Under the pieces are notes generated by a model, which was not told where the DNA came from, did not search any database, and saw nothing but the letters and a program-made list of their open reading frames with translations. This document shows, one piece after another, positions 49,439 to 57,905 of a DNA stretch of 64,000 nucleotides (position 1 is the first letter of the stretch; each line of letters opens with the position of its first letter). Source of the stretch: Flagellimonas sp. MMG031 (GTDB lineage: Bacteria > Bacteroidota > Bacteroidia > Flavobacteriales > Flavobacteriaceae); contig NZ_CP157804.1 of NCBI RefSeq assembly GCF_040112705.1, positions 1,614,501 through 1,678,500 of the forward strand, given 5' to 3'. A program made the position numbers and the translations under genes.

Positions 49439-49918
49439 ATGAACCAAAATCACAATAAACTAAAAGCAAGCGTCACCCTGCTTCGCATTTTTATAGGGTG
49501 GCACTTTTTATTTGAAGGTGTGGTGAAAATGTACAATCCCGAGTGGACCTCATTCGGGTACCTGGCCACTGCACAAGGACCATTTGAGTGGTTCTTTACC
49601 CTATTGATTGGGGATGCTACCATTGGTTGGGTGGATACCTTGAACATTATTGCCCTCATGGTAGTGGGAGTAACCTTTACCTTGGGCATTTTTGAACGTA
49701 TTGGCGCTATAGTGGGCATTGGCCTGCTTGCCCTTTACTTTTTGGCTCACCCACCCTTTCCTGGTCTTACACAAATGAATGTGGAAGGGAACTATTGGCT
49801 CATCAACAAAAACTTAATTGAAATGGTGGCCTGTATCGTAATCTACCAACTGCCTACGGGGCGGTATTTTGGATTGGACTATCTCAGAAAGCATAAACTT
49901 AAAACCCAAGAGCAATGA
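49439..49918 (+). CDS. DoxX family membrane protein (159 aa)
   Basis: This 159-residue protein has four hydrophobic segments and DoxX marks: LLRIFIGWHFLFEGVVKMYN near the N-terminus, then a second half with FTLGIFERIGAIVGIGLLAL. It ends in a basic tail. The oxidoreductase gene overlaps its stop by four bases (ATGA), so the two are translationally coupled and their products may work together at the membrane. The exact reaction is unknown. Confidence 0.87.
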   Translation: MNQNHNKLKASVTLLRIFIGWHFLFEGVVKMYNPEWTSFGYLATAQGPFEWFFTLLIGDATIGWVDTLNIIALMVVGVTFTLGIFERIGAIVGIGLLALYFLAHPPFPGLTQMNVEGNYWLINKNLIEMVACIVIYQLPTGRYFGLDYLRKHKLKTQEQ

Positions 49919-51531
49919 AATGGACTAGAAGAGACCTGTTAATAGGATTGGGAGGCCTTCCCATATTGGGCGCTGTATGGTGGGCCGGAGCTGCGACCTC
50001 TGTCGGTTCCAGAAAAAAGCGCTCGGAAATATTGGAGCAACTCAATATAAAACCGTCACTGCCCCCAGCCGTACCCGGAATAGGAGGAGACCCTGTTCGT
50101 ATCGGGGTCATTGGGTTTGGTATACGGGGCGAACAGTTGACAAGGGCCTTGGGATTTGCAACGGATGAATGGAAGGAGGAAATGCGATTGGCCGCCGAAG
50201 AAGACCCCAATAACAAACGATTGGAGGATTTTGAAAGCCAAGAACGTCTCAATGTCAAATTGGTGGGTATCTGCGACATATTTGATGTGAGGGCAGAAAC
50301 GTTTATCAATTCCTTTTCCACAGCGGACCATAAAGTAAAGCGATACACCACATATACCGATATGATCCGAAGCGGTGAAGTGGATGCTGTGGTGATTGCT
50401 ACCCCTGATCACTGGCACGCGCCCATGTCCATCGAAGCTTTGAACAACAATGTGCACGTGTACGTGGAAAAACCGATGACCCATACTGTAGGTGAAACCT
50501 ATACGTTGCGTGAGGCCGCAGCAAATTCAGATGCGGTTTTTGCCGTGGGTCATCAACACAGACAGACGCTTAGCTTTGGAACAGCCAGGGATATTGTGGA
50601 AAAGGGAACTTTGGGCCATGTCTCATTGATTCAGACCAATACCAACAGGAACGATGACAATGGTGCCTGGAACTATGATATCCATGAAAAGGCCAGTCCT
50701 GAAACTATCGACTGGGAGCAATTTTTGGGCTCTGCACCAAAGGTGCCCTTTAATAAGAACCACTTTTTTAGATGGCGCAAATGGTGGGCCTATGGCTCTG
50801 GACTCTCCGGAGATTTGTTGACCCACGATTACGACCGTTTGAACTGTGTGCTCAATATGGGGATACCTGCTTCGGTGAGTGCTTCGGGGGGAATATACAC
50901 CCATAATGATGGCAGAAACGTTCCCGATGTCATACAGGTGAATATGGAGTTCCCGGATTTCAGTACAGGAAGTAGTCAAACCAAGGGCAAGGAAAAAGGA
51001 ATGACATTCTGCTACAGTGCTACTTTGGGCAACGGCTTCAACAGACCCACTGTTTTGATGGGCCACGATGCCACCATGGAATTGGGCAACCGTTTGACTG
51101 TCTGGCCAGATGGCGCATCCACCCGATATGCCGAAATGCTGGAAGCTGAAAAAATGAGACCCGATGTGCCCATTTATCAATATGATCCTGCAGGTACCGC
51201 TACCGATGCGGTATCCTCTGCAACTTCGCAATATTTTGCTGATAAAGGGCTTATGTGGACCTACATTGATGGTGTTCGTGTGGACTCTACCTTTTTGCAC
51301 ATGCGCGAATGGTTGAGCGTTATTAAAAATGGAGGAAAGGTCAGTTGTGGAATCAACGAAGGCTTCGATGAAGCGATTTCGGCCCATATGGCAGGTCTGT
51401 CGTGGAAATTGGGCAGAAAAATAGAGTGGGATGCCGCTAGCCAGACCTTAAAGCCCATCGAAGGCATTGATTTTGACCAAGTACTCTTGGCCAACGAAAA
51501 TTGGAACATACAACCAGAGATGGTTGGGTGA
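49915..51531 (+). CDS. Gfo/Idh/MocA family oxidoreductase with Tat-type signal
   Basis: This 538-residue protein starts with a twin-arginine style signal (MKWTRRDLLIGLGGLPILGA), then a Rossmann NAD(P)-binding domain (about 60-210; IGVIGFGIRGEQL, ATPDHWHAP, YVEKPMTHT with the catalytic Lys motif EKP) and a substrate domain (about 215-510; FRWRKWWAYGSGLSGDLLTHDYD). Tat export of a cofactor-loaded enzyme fits this family in Bacteroidota, where members act on sugars or glycans in the periplasm. Coupling to a DoxX membrane protein suggests a redox partner. Confidence 0.9.
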   Translation: MKWTRRDLLIGLGGLPILGAVWWAGAATSVGSRKKRSEILEQLNIKPSLPPAVPGIGGDPVRIGVIGFGIRGEQLTRALGFATDEWKEEMRLAAEEDPNNKRLEDFESQERLNVKLVGICDIFDVRAETFINSFSTADHKVKRYTTYTDMIRSGEVDAVVIATPDHWHAPMSIEALNNNVHVYVEKPMTHTVGETYTLREAAANSDAVFAVGHQHRQTLSFGTARDIVEKGTLGHVSLIQTNTNRNDDNGAWNYDIHEKASPETIDWEQFLGSAPKVPFNKNHFFRWRKWWAYGSGLSGDLLTHDYDRLNCVLNMGIPASVSASGGIYTHNDGRNVPDVIQVNMEFPDFSTGSSQTKGKEKGMTFCYSATLGNGFNRPTVLMGHDATMELGNRLTVWPDGASTRYAEMLEAEKMRPDVPIYQYDPAGTATDAVSSATSQYFADKGLMWTYIDGVRVDSTFLHMREWLSVIKNGGKVSCGINEGFDEAISAHMAGLSWKLGRKIEWDAASQTLKPIEGIDFDQVLLANENWNIQPEMVG

Positions 51532-51634
51532 GGTTTCTTGATTTTTAAGGATTTTAGTCCGGAAAGTGGGACGTTGCAAAAAGGATTTTTCCTTGGTCAA
51601 TGTCCCACTTTAATTTTAGTGTACTTTCCAAACA

Positions 51635-52390
51635 TCAAAGGGTAACGAAGGAAACCAATTGTTCCACGTTGGGGTGGTCGCTTCCCCCTGCAGGTTCAAT
51701 AGTGATGTTAAGGGATTCCGCGTTCTCGATATATTTTAATGACACTAGCTCCGTATCTGTGGGCAGTGTGCCCATACTGATCATTTCCCCGTCCACATCG
51801 CTCCACATTTGGTAGGTCTTATCACTTGGCAACACGGGTAGGCCTTTGGGGTTGACCAGTACTAGGTGGTTTTTGTGGTTTACATAGGCAACCGCCTTTC
51901 CATTAGGTGCCTTTTGGTTTCCGTACAATACCAAAGGAATCACATCGGGATTGTTGATGCTTTCCAGACGATTGGACGTCAATCGAAATTCAGATTCCAG
52001 ATTATTTACCTGACGTTGTAATCTATCGGTCTGTGTTTGCAGCGTCTCCAAGTTACTTTCGGCATTTTGCCATTTTTCATAGAGCCAAAAGCTGCTCAGA
52101 CCAAAAATCAGGGCAAAACCTGCCGCTATGGAAAGAGGCGTCCAATTGGTCTTACGTACCAAATTAGGTTGTACTGAGTCTTTGATTCTTGCCTTCACGG
52201 CTGGGGGTGGTGCAATGGCCTGCTCCATGCTCATTCGTTCAAAGTCGGCTTCCAGGGCATCAAACTGCTCCCGTAGGGCTGTATCTTGGTCCAGGGCTTC
52301 TTCCACCATGGAGGCCTGTTCCTCTGAAAGCTCTCCGGTAAGATAAAGCTCCAGAAGTCCTTCTTCCAATATCTTTTTCTTTTCCATCAT
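51635..52390 (-). CDS. Anti-sigma factor (RskA-like)
   Basis: This 251-residue protein starts at ATG 52390, sharing four bases with the sigma gene stop; the next codon is also ATG. It has an N-terminal sigma-binding helical region (about 1-80; LELYLTGELSEEQASMVEEA), one membrane segment (about 95-115; IAAGFALIFGLSSFWLY), a periplasmic coiled coil (about 118-150; LETLQTQTDRLQRQVNNLES) and the C-terminal RskA domain (about 165-250; VNPKGLPVLPSDKTYQMW, ITIEPAGGSDHPN). The domain order is that of anti-SigK type regulators. It should hold the sigma factor at the membrane until a signal arrives. Confidence 0.93.
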   Translation of the reverse strand: MMEKKKILEEGLLELYLTGELSEEQASMVEEALDQDTALREQFDALEADFERMSMEQAIAPPPAVKARIKDSVQPNLVRKTNWTPLSIAAGFALIFGLSSFWLYEKWQNAESNLETLQTQTDRLQRQVNNLESEFRLTSNRLESINNPDVIPLVLYGNQKAPNGKAVAYVNHKNHLVLVNPKGLPVLPSDKTYQMWSDVDGEMISMGTLPTDTELVSLKYIENAESLNITIEPAGGSDHPNVEQLVSFVTL

Positions 52391-52950
52391 GCCATTAATT
52401 CTAAAACGGCCCAAATATAGACCAACTTGGTACCGTAAGTCTCCCTTAATTGTTTTAGTGCTTGTCGAACATAGGATTTAAAGGTGCCCAACGGGACCCC
52501 CATCTTTTCGTGGGCCTCCCTATGGGTGTACCCGCTGTAATATACCAGTGCAATTGCCTGTTGATGGTGGGGCTCCAGAGATTTGATGGAACCTTTCAAT
52601 TCTGAATAATCCGGTGCCTCTTCATCATCCTTGATATTAGTATATACACTCAAATCATCCGTTTGGATGAGCTTGTCCTTGGTTCTCAATGCATTTAGGG
52701 TCGTATTTCGTGCAATCCGGTATGCCCAAGTGTAAAATCTTCCCTTGGATGCATCATAACCATCAATACTTTTCCAAATTTTGATAAAAGTCTCCTGCAA
52801 CAGGTCCTCCGCCTTATTTTGATCCCTGCACATTCGGAGTATGACCCCGAAAAGTGCCCCGGAATATTTATCGTAAAGTTGGTAGAGTGCCGCATTGTCG
52901 CCGGAAAGCAATCGGTTTATAAGCTCTGTATCGTTGGTTGTGGTCCTCAT
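52387..52950 (-). CDS. RNA polymerase ECF sigma factor (SigK-like)
   Basis: This 187-residue protein has region 2 (about 15-85; YQLYDKYSGALFGVILRMC, DLLQETFIKIWKSIDGYD, FYTWAYRIARNTTLN) and region 4 (about 125-175; LEPHHQQAIALVYYSGYTHRE, LGTFKSYVRQALKQL). It overlaps its anti-sigma gene by four bases. The divergent fasciclin gene lies 118 bases away, and such ECF-anti-sigma pairs often control a neighbouring secreted protein, so that gene is the first candidate target. A TATCTTTA box lies before the start. Confidence 0.94.
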   Translation of the reverse strand: MRTTTNDTELINRLLSGDNAALYQLYDKYSGALFGVILRMCRDQNKAEDLLQETFIKIWKSIDGYDASKGRFYTWAYRIARNTTLNALRTKDKLIQTDDLSVYTNIKDDEEAPDYSELKGSIKSLEPHHQQAIALVYYSGYTHREAHEKMGVPLGTFKSYVRQALKQLRETYGTKLVYIWAVLELMA

Positions 52951-53068
52951 TGTCGATGTTAAAGATATGATAAAAAACTACAGACTTCATCCAGAAGGTA
53001 AAAGCATGTGTAAATACTAGTAGAAAGCGCTTTAAAAACAATAATCATTAAAATTTAAATCTGAAAAC

Positions 53069-53584
53069 ATGAAAAAATTAATTTTTGCACTAGCCGCCTT
53101 TGTACTTTTGCTGGCACCTAAAACAACTACAGCACAATCTAAGGACATTGTTGATGTTGCCGTATCGGTAGATGACTTTTCAACCTTGGTCACTGCACTC
53201 AAGGCCGCCGATTTGGTGGGAGCTTTGAAAGGTGACGGACCTTTTACCGTATTTGCGCCAGTCAATTCAGGATTTGCCAAAATCGATTCCGAAACCTTGA
53301 ATTCCCTATTGCAGCCCGAGAACAAAGAACAATTATCCGCAATCTTAACCTATCACGTGGTTTCCGGAAAGCTAATGGCCTCTGATGTGGCCGCTGCCCT
53401 TGGAAAAGGAAATGGTAAAGCAGAACTTACAACCTTGAACGGTGGGAAATTGACTGCTATGAAAAAGGACGACGGTATCTATTTGAAAGATGCCAAAGGG
53501 AACTGGAGCAAAATCTCCAAAACCGATGTCGTTGCCTCAAATGGAGTGATCCATATTATTGAGGATGTTGTAATGCCCAACTAA
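53069..53584 (+). CDS. Secreted fasciclin-domain protein
   Basis: This 171-residue protein has a signal peptide (MKKLIFALAAFVLLLAPKTT, cut near TAQ) and one FAS1 domain (about 35-170). The H1 and H2 boxes of the family are visible: FSTLVTALKAADLVGALKG, GPFTVFAPVNSGF, LTYHVVSG and GVIHIIEDVVMP. FAS1 proteins mediate adhesion or matrix contact outside the cell. The gene is monocistronic with a strong terminator and faces the ECF sigma/anti-sigma pair. Confidence 0.94.
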   Translation: MKKLIFALAAFVLLLAPKTTTAQSKDIVDVAVSVDDFSTLVTALKAADLVGALKGDGPFTVFAPVNSGFAKIDSETLNSLLQPENKEQLSAILTYHVVSGKLMASDVAAALGKGNGKAELTTLNGGKLTAMKKDDGIYLKDAKGNWSKISKTDVVASNGVIHIIEDVVMPN

Positions 53585-53609
53585 GTAAGCGTTGTTCGTT
53601 TTGATGCTG

Positions 53610-53640
53610 AAAAGCACCGCGGGGGCGGTGCTTTTCTATT
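53610..53640 (+). terminator. Intrinsic terminator after the fasciclin gene
   Basis: AAAAGCACCGC and GCGGTGCTTTT form an eleven-base stem (53610-53620 with 53625-53635), with T and A on its two sides, so it can also serve the convergent gene. Confidence 0.88.
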
Positions 53641-53658
53641 TTATAAGGTAAAGTGAAG

Positions 53659-54792
53659 TTATCTTTTCCGTTCCAACTCTAATTGGTACAGTTCCCGGCC
53701 CAATTGCGCCAAAAAGGGTATGCCCACCTCGTCATATTCATAGGCATCGTCATTGAAGACTTCATCACTATTCACCAAAATAGTGGCCGTTAACATAAAA
53801 TCGATGTTGTTTTTGGTGTCTTTGATGTAAGCGTTGTCCGTTAGTGTGCCATAGGCATAGCCCACTTTGTTATAGATTTTGATATGCTCCGGCATGGGTT
53901 CGGTACTATCGCCGAACAGAAAGAATTTAACATAGCTGTCGTAATACTCCACAGGGTCGTATCCCACTTTTGAGGGCAAAGTGTGCATGGCTTCCAATAG
54001 AAATTCCCGTTGTTTCTTATTTAGATTGAATTGTTGGGCTTCGGGAAACACTTCCGGGAAGATGATTCTTTTCAGCAAGGCGGATTGGGCTTCGATAGGA
54101 AAGTAGTTCTTCAAACTGAAATCAAAGGCACCCTGTTGATAGGTCTCACCGGCAATATATCCTTTTCCTTTTTCGATATCGTCCAAATCGAGTGGACGAA
54201 TGGCGGCATTTATAATGGAGCTGCTCAAGGCCGTGGTCGAATCGTTCAAGTAAAAAACCAAAGGTTTGGTGGTCACATCGTCCGCATTATCCGTGGAAAG
54301 TCTATGGGCAATCCTAATGGGACTGATCCCTCTTCGCTCCATCCTGCGGTTGAGGTCGTCCTGCCCCAAAAACTCCAACAAGCGGTTGTTCGCTGCATTG
54401 TCCGAAACCGCAAAGATTTCCGAAACTGCCTTGGCAAAGGTGGTCTGTACCGAATCGCCTTCCACGAAAAAGCGGGTGTCCATGGATAGGGAGTCAATCT
54501 CGTTCAACTTTTCCAGAGCGGCCACGGCTGCAGGGAACTTTACCGTGCTCGCCGGATAAAAATAGCTGTTCGCGTCCACTTGAAAATCATGGTCCGTAAA
54601 TATTACGCTATCGTTTCGTCGGTCAATTTGGGTATAGCGAATTTGGACCTCGTAGGCATCCAAATTGTCCATTACCCTTTGAATGTTCGGGCTCTGGGAA
54701 GCAAGGGCTTTCTCCAGTGGGGGGGTGGTGTCATTTTTTGCACAGGACACGACCCACAAAGCCGTGCCTAAGATTACGAATCTGGTCCACAT
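53659..54792 (-). CDS. Beta-lactamase-like serine hydrolase lipoprotein
   Basis: The start ATG 54792 opens a lipoprotein signal (MWTRFVILGTALWVVSC); a GTG 21 bases upstream overlaps the previous gene and is less likely. The 377-residue protein has a class A beta-lactamase fold: nucleophile motif SxxK in ASTVKFPAAV (near residue 72), SDN in VSDNAANNRLL, and KVG where most members have KTG (NKVGYAYGTLTDNAYIKD). It probably hydrolyses or binds peptidoglycan-like or beta-lactam substrates outside the membrane. It is last in a minus-strand operon with an 85-residue protein and an SRPBCC protein. Confidence 0.88.
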   Translation of the reverse strand: MWTRFVILGTALWVVSCAKNDTTPPLEKALASQSPNIQRVMDNLDAYEVQIRYTQIDRRNDSVIFTDHDFQVDANSYFYPASTVKFPAAVAALEKLNEIDSLSMDTRFFVEGDSVQTTFAKAVSEIFAVSDNAANNRLLEFLGQDDLNRRMERRGISPIRIAHRLSTDNADDVTTKPLVFYLNDSTTALSSSIINAAIRPLDLDDIEKGKGYIAGETYQQGAFDFSLKNYFPIEAQSALLKRIIFPEVFPEAQQFNLNKKQREFLLEAMHTLPSKVGYDPVEYYDSYVKFFLFGDSTEPMPEHIKIYNKVGYAYGTLTDNAYIKDTKNNIDFMLTATILVNSDEVFNDDAYEYDEVGIPFLAQLGRELYQLELERKR

Positions 54793-54802
54793 AAGCAATT
54801 CC

Positions 54803-55060
54803 TTATATTTCACCCGTATATACCTGACCCCTATGCGGTTTTAGGATGCTGCGCACCTCTTTGAGTTCAAATTCCGCCACTACCAAAAAGGCAATGCTAT
54901 GGGTTGGGCTGAAATGTTCCACACCTCCTAGATCGTACTTCAGTTCTTCGACCTCGACGAACTCCTTTAGGTGCTTTAGGTAATGTTCTGCCGTATGGGC
55001 CGCACTGGGTCCACGAAAATCCCAAATAATCTTGATTTTTCTATCCAAAAGTTTATCCAT
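54803..55060 (-). CDS. Conserved hypothetical protein (85 aa)
   Basis: This 85-residue soluble protein has no signal or Cys. It looks like a ferredoxin-type alpha/beta fold (KIKIIWDFRGPSAAHTAEHY, then HSIAFLVVAEFELKEV). AHTAEHYLKHLKEF and VEHFSPTH contain several His. It begins five bases after the SRPBCC stop and ends 10 bases before the hydrolase start, so it belongs to their operon. I know no function. Confidence 0.72.
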   Translation of the reverse strand: MDKLLDRKIKIIWDFRGPSAAHTAEHYLKHLKEFVEVEELKYDLGGVEHFSPTHSIAFLVVAEFELKEVRSILKPHRGQVYTGEI

Positions 55061-55065
55061 TGTAT

Positions 55066-55518
55066 TTAGTTATTTAGTACCGACTCGCCTTTTTCGGCGA
55101 ATGCTTTAAAATCTTCCATGTATGCCAAGGACTGCTTTTTAAATGCCCCAGGCATCAAAAGTCCCATCAATTTCATTCCAAAACTGGAGAATTGGAACTC
55201 CGTCTCGGAAATCCATCGGGTTTTGTCTCCTTCGTCCCTAAAGTAGTTTTTTTGAATATTGTGCACGCCTTTGGTATCGTAGGTCATGTGCATTTCTTCC
55301 GGAAGCTGTTTTTTGATGATGGTCTCCACCATGCTAAGTTCGCGTTTTCCCATTTTATAGCTTAAGCTCATTTGGGCGCCTTCCTGTCCGGGGTTGGGTG
55401 AAAGTTGCTCAAATTCCAATAGTCCCTTTTGCCAGTGTTTCATGTTCTCGGGATTCATCATTTTTTCGATGAATTCATCCCTTGGCACATTCACAACGAC
55501 TTCGGTAGTATACTTCAT
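55066..55518 (-). CDS. SRPBCC family protein (150 aa)
   Basis: ATG 55518 (MKYTTEVVVNVPRDEFIEKM) gives the usual start of the START/Bet v1-like fold; longer in-frame starts add an unlikely N-terminus. The order of strands with MSLSYKMGKRELSM, EMHMTYDTKGVHNI and TRWISETEFQFSSF, followed by a long C-terminal helix, is characteristic. These proteins bind hydrophobic ligands in a cavity; the ligand is unknown. It is first gene of the three-gene minus-strand operon. Confidence 0.85.
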   Translation of the reverse strand: MKYTTEVVVNVPRDEFIEKMMNPENMKHWQKGLLEFEQLSPNPGQEGAQMSLSYKMGKRELSMVETIIKKQLPEEMHMTYDTKGVHNIQKNYFRDEGDKTRWISETEFQFSSFGMKLMGLLMPGAFKKQSLAYMEDFKAFAEKGESVLNN

Positions 55519-55623
55519 GTTGGTTTGGTTTTGCACTAATGTAGCAATTTCTGTGCATCTATCCCCAACCAAAAAATTCTGTTAATGATATGAGAACCTT
55601 CTTGTAAGGGATTTTGTAATTGT

Positions 55624-55631
55624 TATTTTTG
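55624..55631 (+). promoter_or_regulatory. -7 box immediately before the PPIase-like lipoprotein gene
   Basis: TATTTTTG matches TAnnTTTG but ends only four bases before ATG 55636, so transcription would begin at or near the start codon. Either the message is leaderless or another promoter is used. Confidence 0.45.
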
Positions 55632-55635
55632 CGAA

Positions 55636-56517
55636 ATGCTTAAGCTCCAAAAAAATAGGTTCTTCCTACTATGCTGTTTTGTGGCGCTATTGGTTTCCTC
55701 CTGCGAGGGAATGTTCAATAAGGAAGAGGAAAAGGAACCCTTGGCTCGGGTAGGCGACACCTATCTTTACAAGGAAGATATCGCGTCTTTGATACGAGAT
55801 GACATGACCGCCGAGGATAGCACCATTTTCGTAACCAATTACATCAACAATTGGGCGTCGAAGCAATTACTGCTCGATAAATCCAAGATCAATCTGCCCG
55901 AAGAAAAGCTGAGGGAATTTGACCGTTTGGTCTCGGATTACAGATCGGACCTTTACACACGTGCCTACATTGAGGCTTTGGTGCTCCAATCCCAAGATAC
56001 CGCGGTCACCAAAAACCAGCTGCAAGAATTTTACGATAGGGAAAAGGAAAATTTCAAACTGAACGAGAAATTGGTGCAGTTGCGTTTTGTGGGCATGTCC
56101 GAACAATTTCTGGACCGCGATGGGGTAGAGCAAAAAATCAAGAATTGGGACGAGGCTGACAAACGGTATTTGGATTCCATAGCCGTCCAATTCAAAAAAA
56201 TCCATTTTAACGACTCCATTTGGGTAAGTGCCAGTCGGGTAATAGAGGAAATACCCCCATTGACGCAGGCAAATGAGGAATCCCACTTAAAAAAATCACA
56301 ATTTTTTGAGCTACAAGACTCGTTAGAGGTATATTTGGGCTGGGTGACCAACGTTCTGGAAGTCAATGAAACAGCCCCATTCGATTATGTGGAACCGGAC
56401 ATAAGGCAATTGATACTCAACCGGAGACGTTTGAATTATGTAAAAAAACTAGAAACCGAAATAATAGATGAAGCTATCAAGAAGAATGAATTTGAGGTTT
56501 ATGACAAAGAAAAGTAA
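55636..56517 (+). CDS. PPIase-related lipoprotein without parvulin domain
   Basis: This 293-residue protein has a lipoprotein signal (FFLLCCFVALLVSSCEG, lipobox VSSC). Helices that follow resemble the N-terminal SurA-type chaperone region (RVGDTYLYKEDIASLI, ASKQLLLDKSKINLPEEKL), and no parvulin core with its conserved His and GG motifs is present. It overlaps by 17 bases the SurA-like gene, which retains two parvulin domains. Probably it is a periplasmic chaperone partner for outer-membrane protein assembly. The function is inferred from the overlap and resemblance. Confidence 0.78.
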   Translation: MLKLQKNRFFLLCCFVALLVSSCEGMFNKEEEKEPLARVGDTYLYKEDIASLIRDDMTAEDSTIFVTNYINNWASKQLLLDKSKINLPEEKLREFDRLVSDYRSDLYTRAYIEALVLQSQDTAVTKNQLQEFYDREKENFKLNEKLVQLRFVGMSEQFLDRDGVEQKIKNWDEADKRYLDSIAVQFKKIHFNDSIWVSASRVIEEIPPLTQANEESHLKKSQFFELQDSLEVYLGWVTNVLEVNETAPFDYVEPDIRQLILNRRRLNYVKKLETEIIDEAIKKNEFEVYDKEK

Positions 56518-57901
56518 GGCACTTTCCATCGCACTCTTAGCGATTGTTGGAATGGTGCAGGCACAGGAAGTGGACCAAGCTTTGAGCGAGACAGATTCCA
56601 CCACTAATACCAACCGGGTTAAATTGGACGGTATCGCTGCCGTCATTGGCGATTATGTGATCCTGGAATCGGATATCGACAAGACCTTGATCGATTTGCA
56701 GAACCAAGGAGCGTCCACAGAAGACGTAACCCGCTGCGGATTATTGGGCAAACTTATGGAGGACCGGTTGTATGCGCATCAAGCGGTGCAGGACAGTTTG
56801 TTAGTCTCCGACGATATGGTGAATGCCCAAAGTGATCGTCAAATCCAGCAACTGACCCAACAGATCGGTAGTGTGGAGAAGATGCTGAGCTACTACAAAA
56901 AATCGGATATGGAAAGTTTCCGTGAAGAGCTGTTTGAAATCAACAAACTGCGGATGCTTTCAGAAAAGATGCAGGGAAAAATTGTCGAGGAAATTGAAGT
57001 GACCCCTGAGGAGGTGCGTCAGTTCTTCTATAAAATTCCTGAAGATGAGCGCCCAGTATTTGGAGCGGAATTGGAAATTGCCCAGATTGTAAAACAACCG
57101 GAAGCCCCTGAAGAGGAAAAGCAAAAGGTCATCAACCAACTGAAGGAAATCCGTCAAGATGTGTTGGAGAACGATGCCAGTTTTAATGTGAAGGCTATTT
57201 TGTACTCACAAGACCCAGGGTCAAAATCAAAAGGTGGGTTTTACAGTATGACCAAGGAAACTCCTTTTGTAAAAGAATTCAAGGATGTTGCCTTCAGCCT
57301 TAGGGAAGGGGAAATTTCAGAGCCTTTTGAAACCATTTTTGGTTACCACATTATTTATATTGAAAAAATTAGGGGTCAGGAACTGGATTTAAGACATATC
57401 TTGATGATTCCAGATATTCCCAAAAGTGCCATTGACAAAGCAGTAAAAGAACTGGACAGCATCCGTCAGCAGGTTTTGGATGGGAAATATACGTTCGCAG
57501 AAGCTGCATTGAACTTTTCCGATGAAAAAGAGACCAAGTTCGATGGTGGTTTGCTCCGAAACCCAATCAACTTCGACTCCCGTTTTGAACTGACCAAAAT
57601 GGACCCGACCCTTTACAATCAGGTGCGAAACCTGAAAGACGGGGAAATTTCAAGGCCTATTCGCGAGGATGACCCAAGAGGGGGACCTCCAAAGTTCAAG
57701 ATCATGAAGATTTCCAACCGCTATGATGAACATGAGGCCGATTTTGCGAAAGATTATATGAAGATACAGGAATTGGCTCTTCGCGAGAAACAATTCAAGG
57801 CCATTAAGGAGTGGATGGACGAACATATCGAAGACACCTATATTCACGTTGACCCAGACAATAGGGACTGTGATTTTGCGAACAACTGGGTAAAGGAATA
57901 A
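56501..57901 (+). CDS. SurA-like periplasmic peptidyl-prolyl isomerase
   Basis: This 466-residue protein starts at ATG 56501 (MTKKSKALSIALLAIVGMVQ signal), within the end of the previous gene. After an N-terminal chaperone region (about 40-170; IAAVIGDYVILESDIDKTL) there are two parvulin-type regions (about 190-290; SQDPGSKSKGGFYSMTKETPFVKEF, GEISEPFETIFGYHIIYIEK, and about 295-400; LRHILMIPDIP, FSDEKETKFDGGLLRNPINF). It should help fold outer-membrane proteins in the periplasm, which suits a genome rich in PorP-type barrels. moxR follows after four bases. Confidence 0.92.
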   Translation: MTKKSKALSIALLAIVGMVQAQEVDQALSETDSTTNTNRVKLDGIAAVIGDYVILESDIDKTLIDLQNQGASTEDVTRCGLLGKLMEDRLYAHQAVQDSLLVSDDMVNAQSDRQIQQLTQQIGSVEKMLSYYKKSDMESFREELFEINKLRMLSEKMQGKIVEEIEVTPEEVRQFFYKIPEDERPVFGAELEIAQIVKQPEAPEEEKQKVINQLKEIRQDVLENDASFNVKAILYSQDPGSKSKGGFYSMTKETPFVKEFKDVAFSLREGEISEPFETIFGYHIIYIEKIRGQELDLRHILMIPDIPKSAIDKAVKELDSIRQQVLDGKYTFAEAALNFSDEKETKFDGGLLRNPINFDSRFELTKMDPTLYNQVRNLKDGEISRPIREDDPRGGPPKFKIMKISNRYDEHEADFAKDYMKIQELALREKQFKAIKEWMDEHIEDTYIHVDPDNRDCDFANNWVKE

Positions 57902-57905
57902 TTGT

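Noticed and set aside
56468..56500. Earlier start for the SurA-like gene
   Set aside because: ATG 56501 gives a proper signal peptide; the upstream extension lies inside the preceding gene and adds a charged N-terminus.
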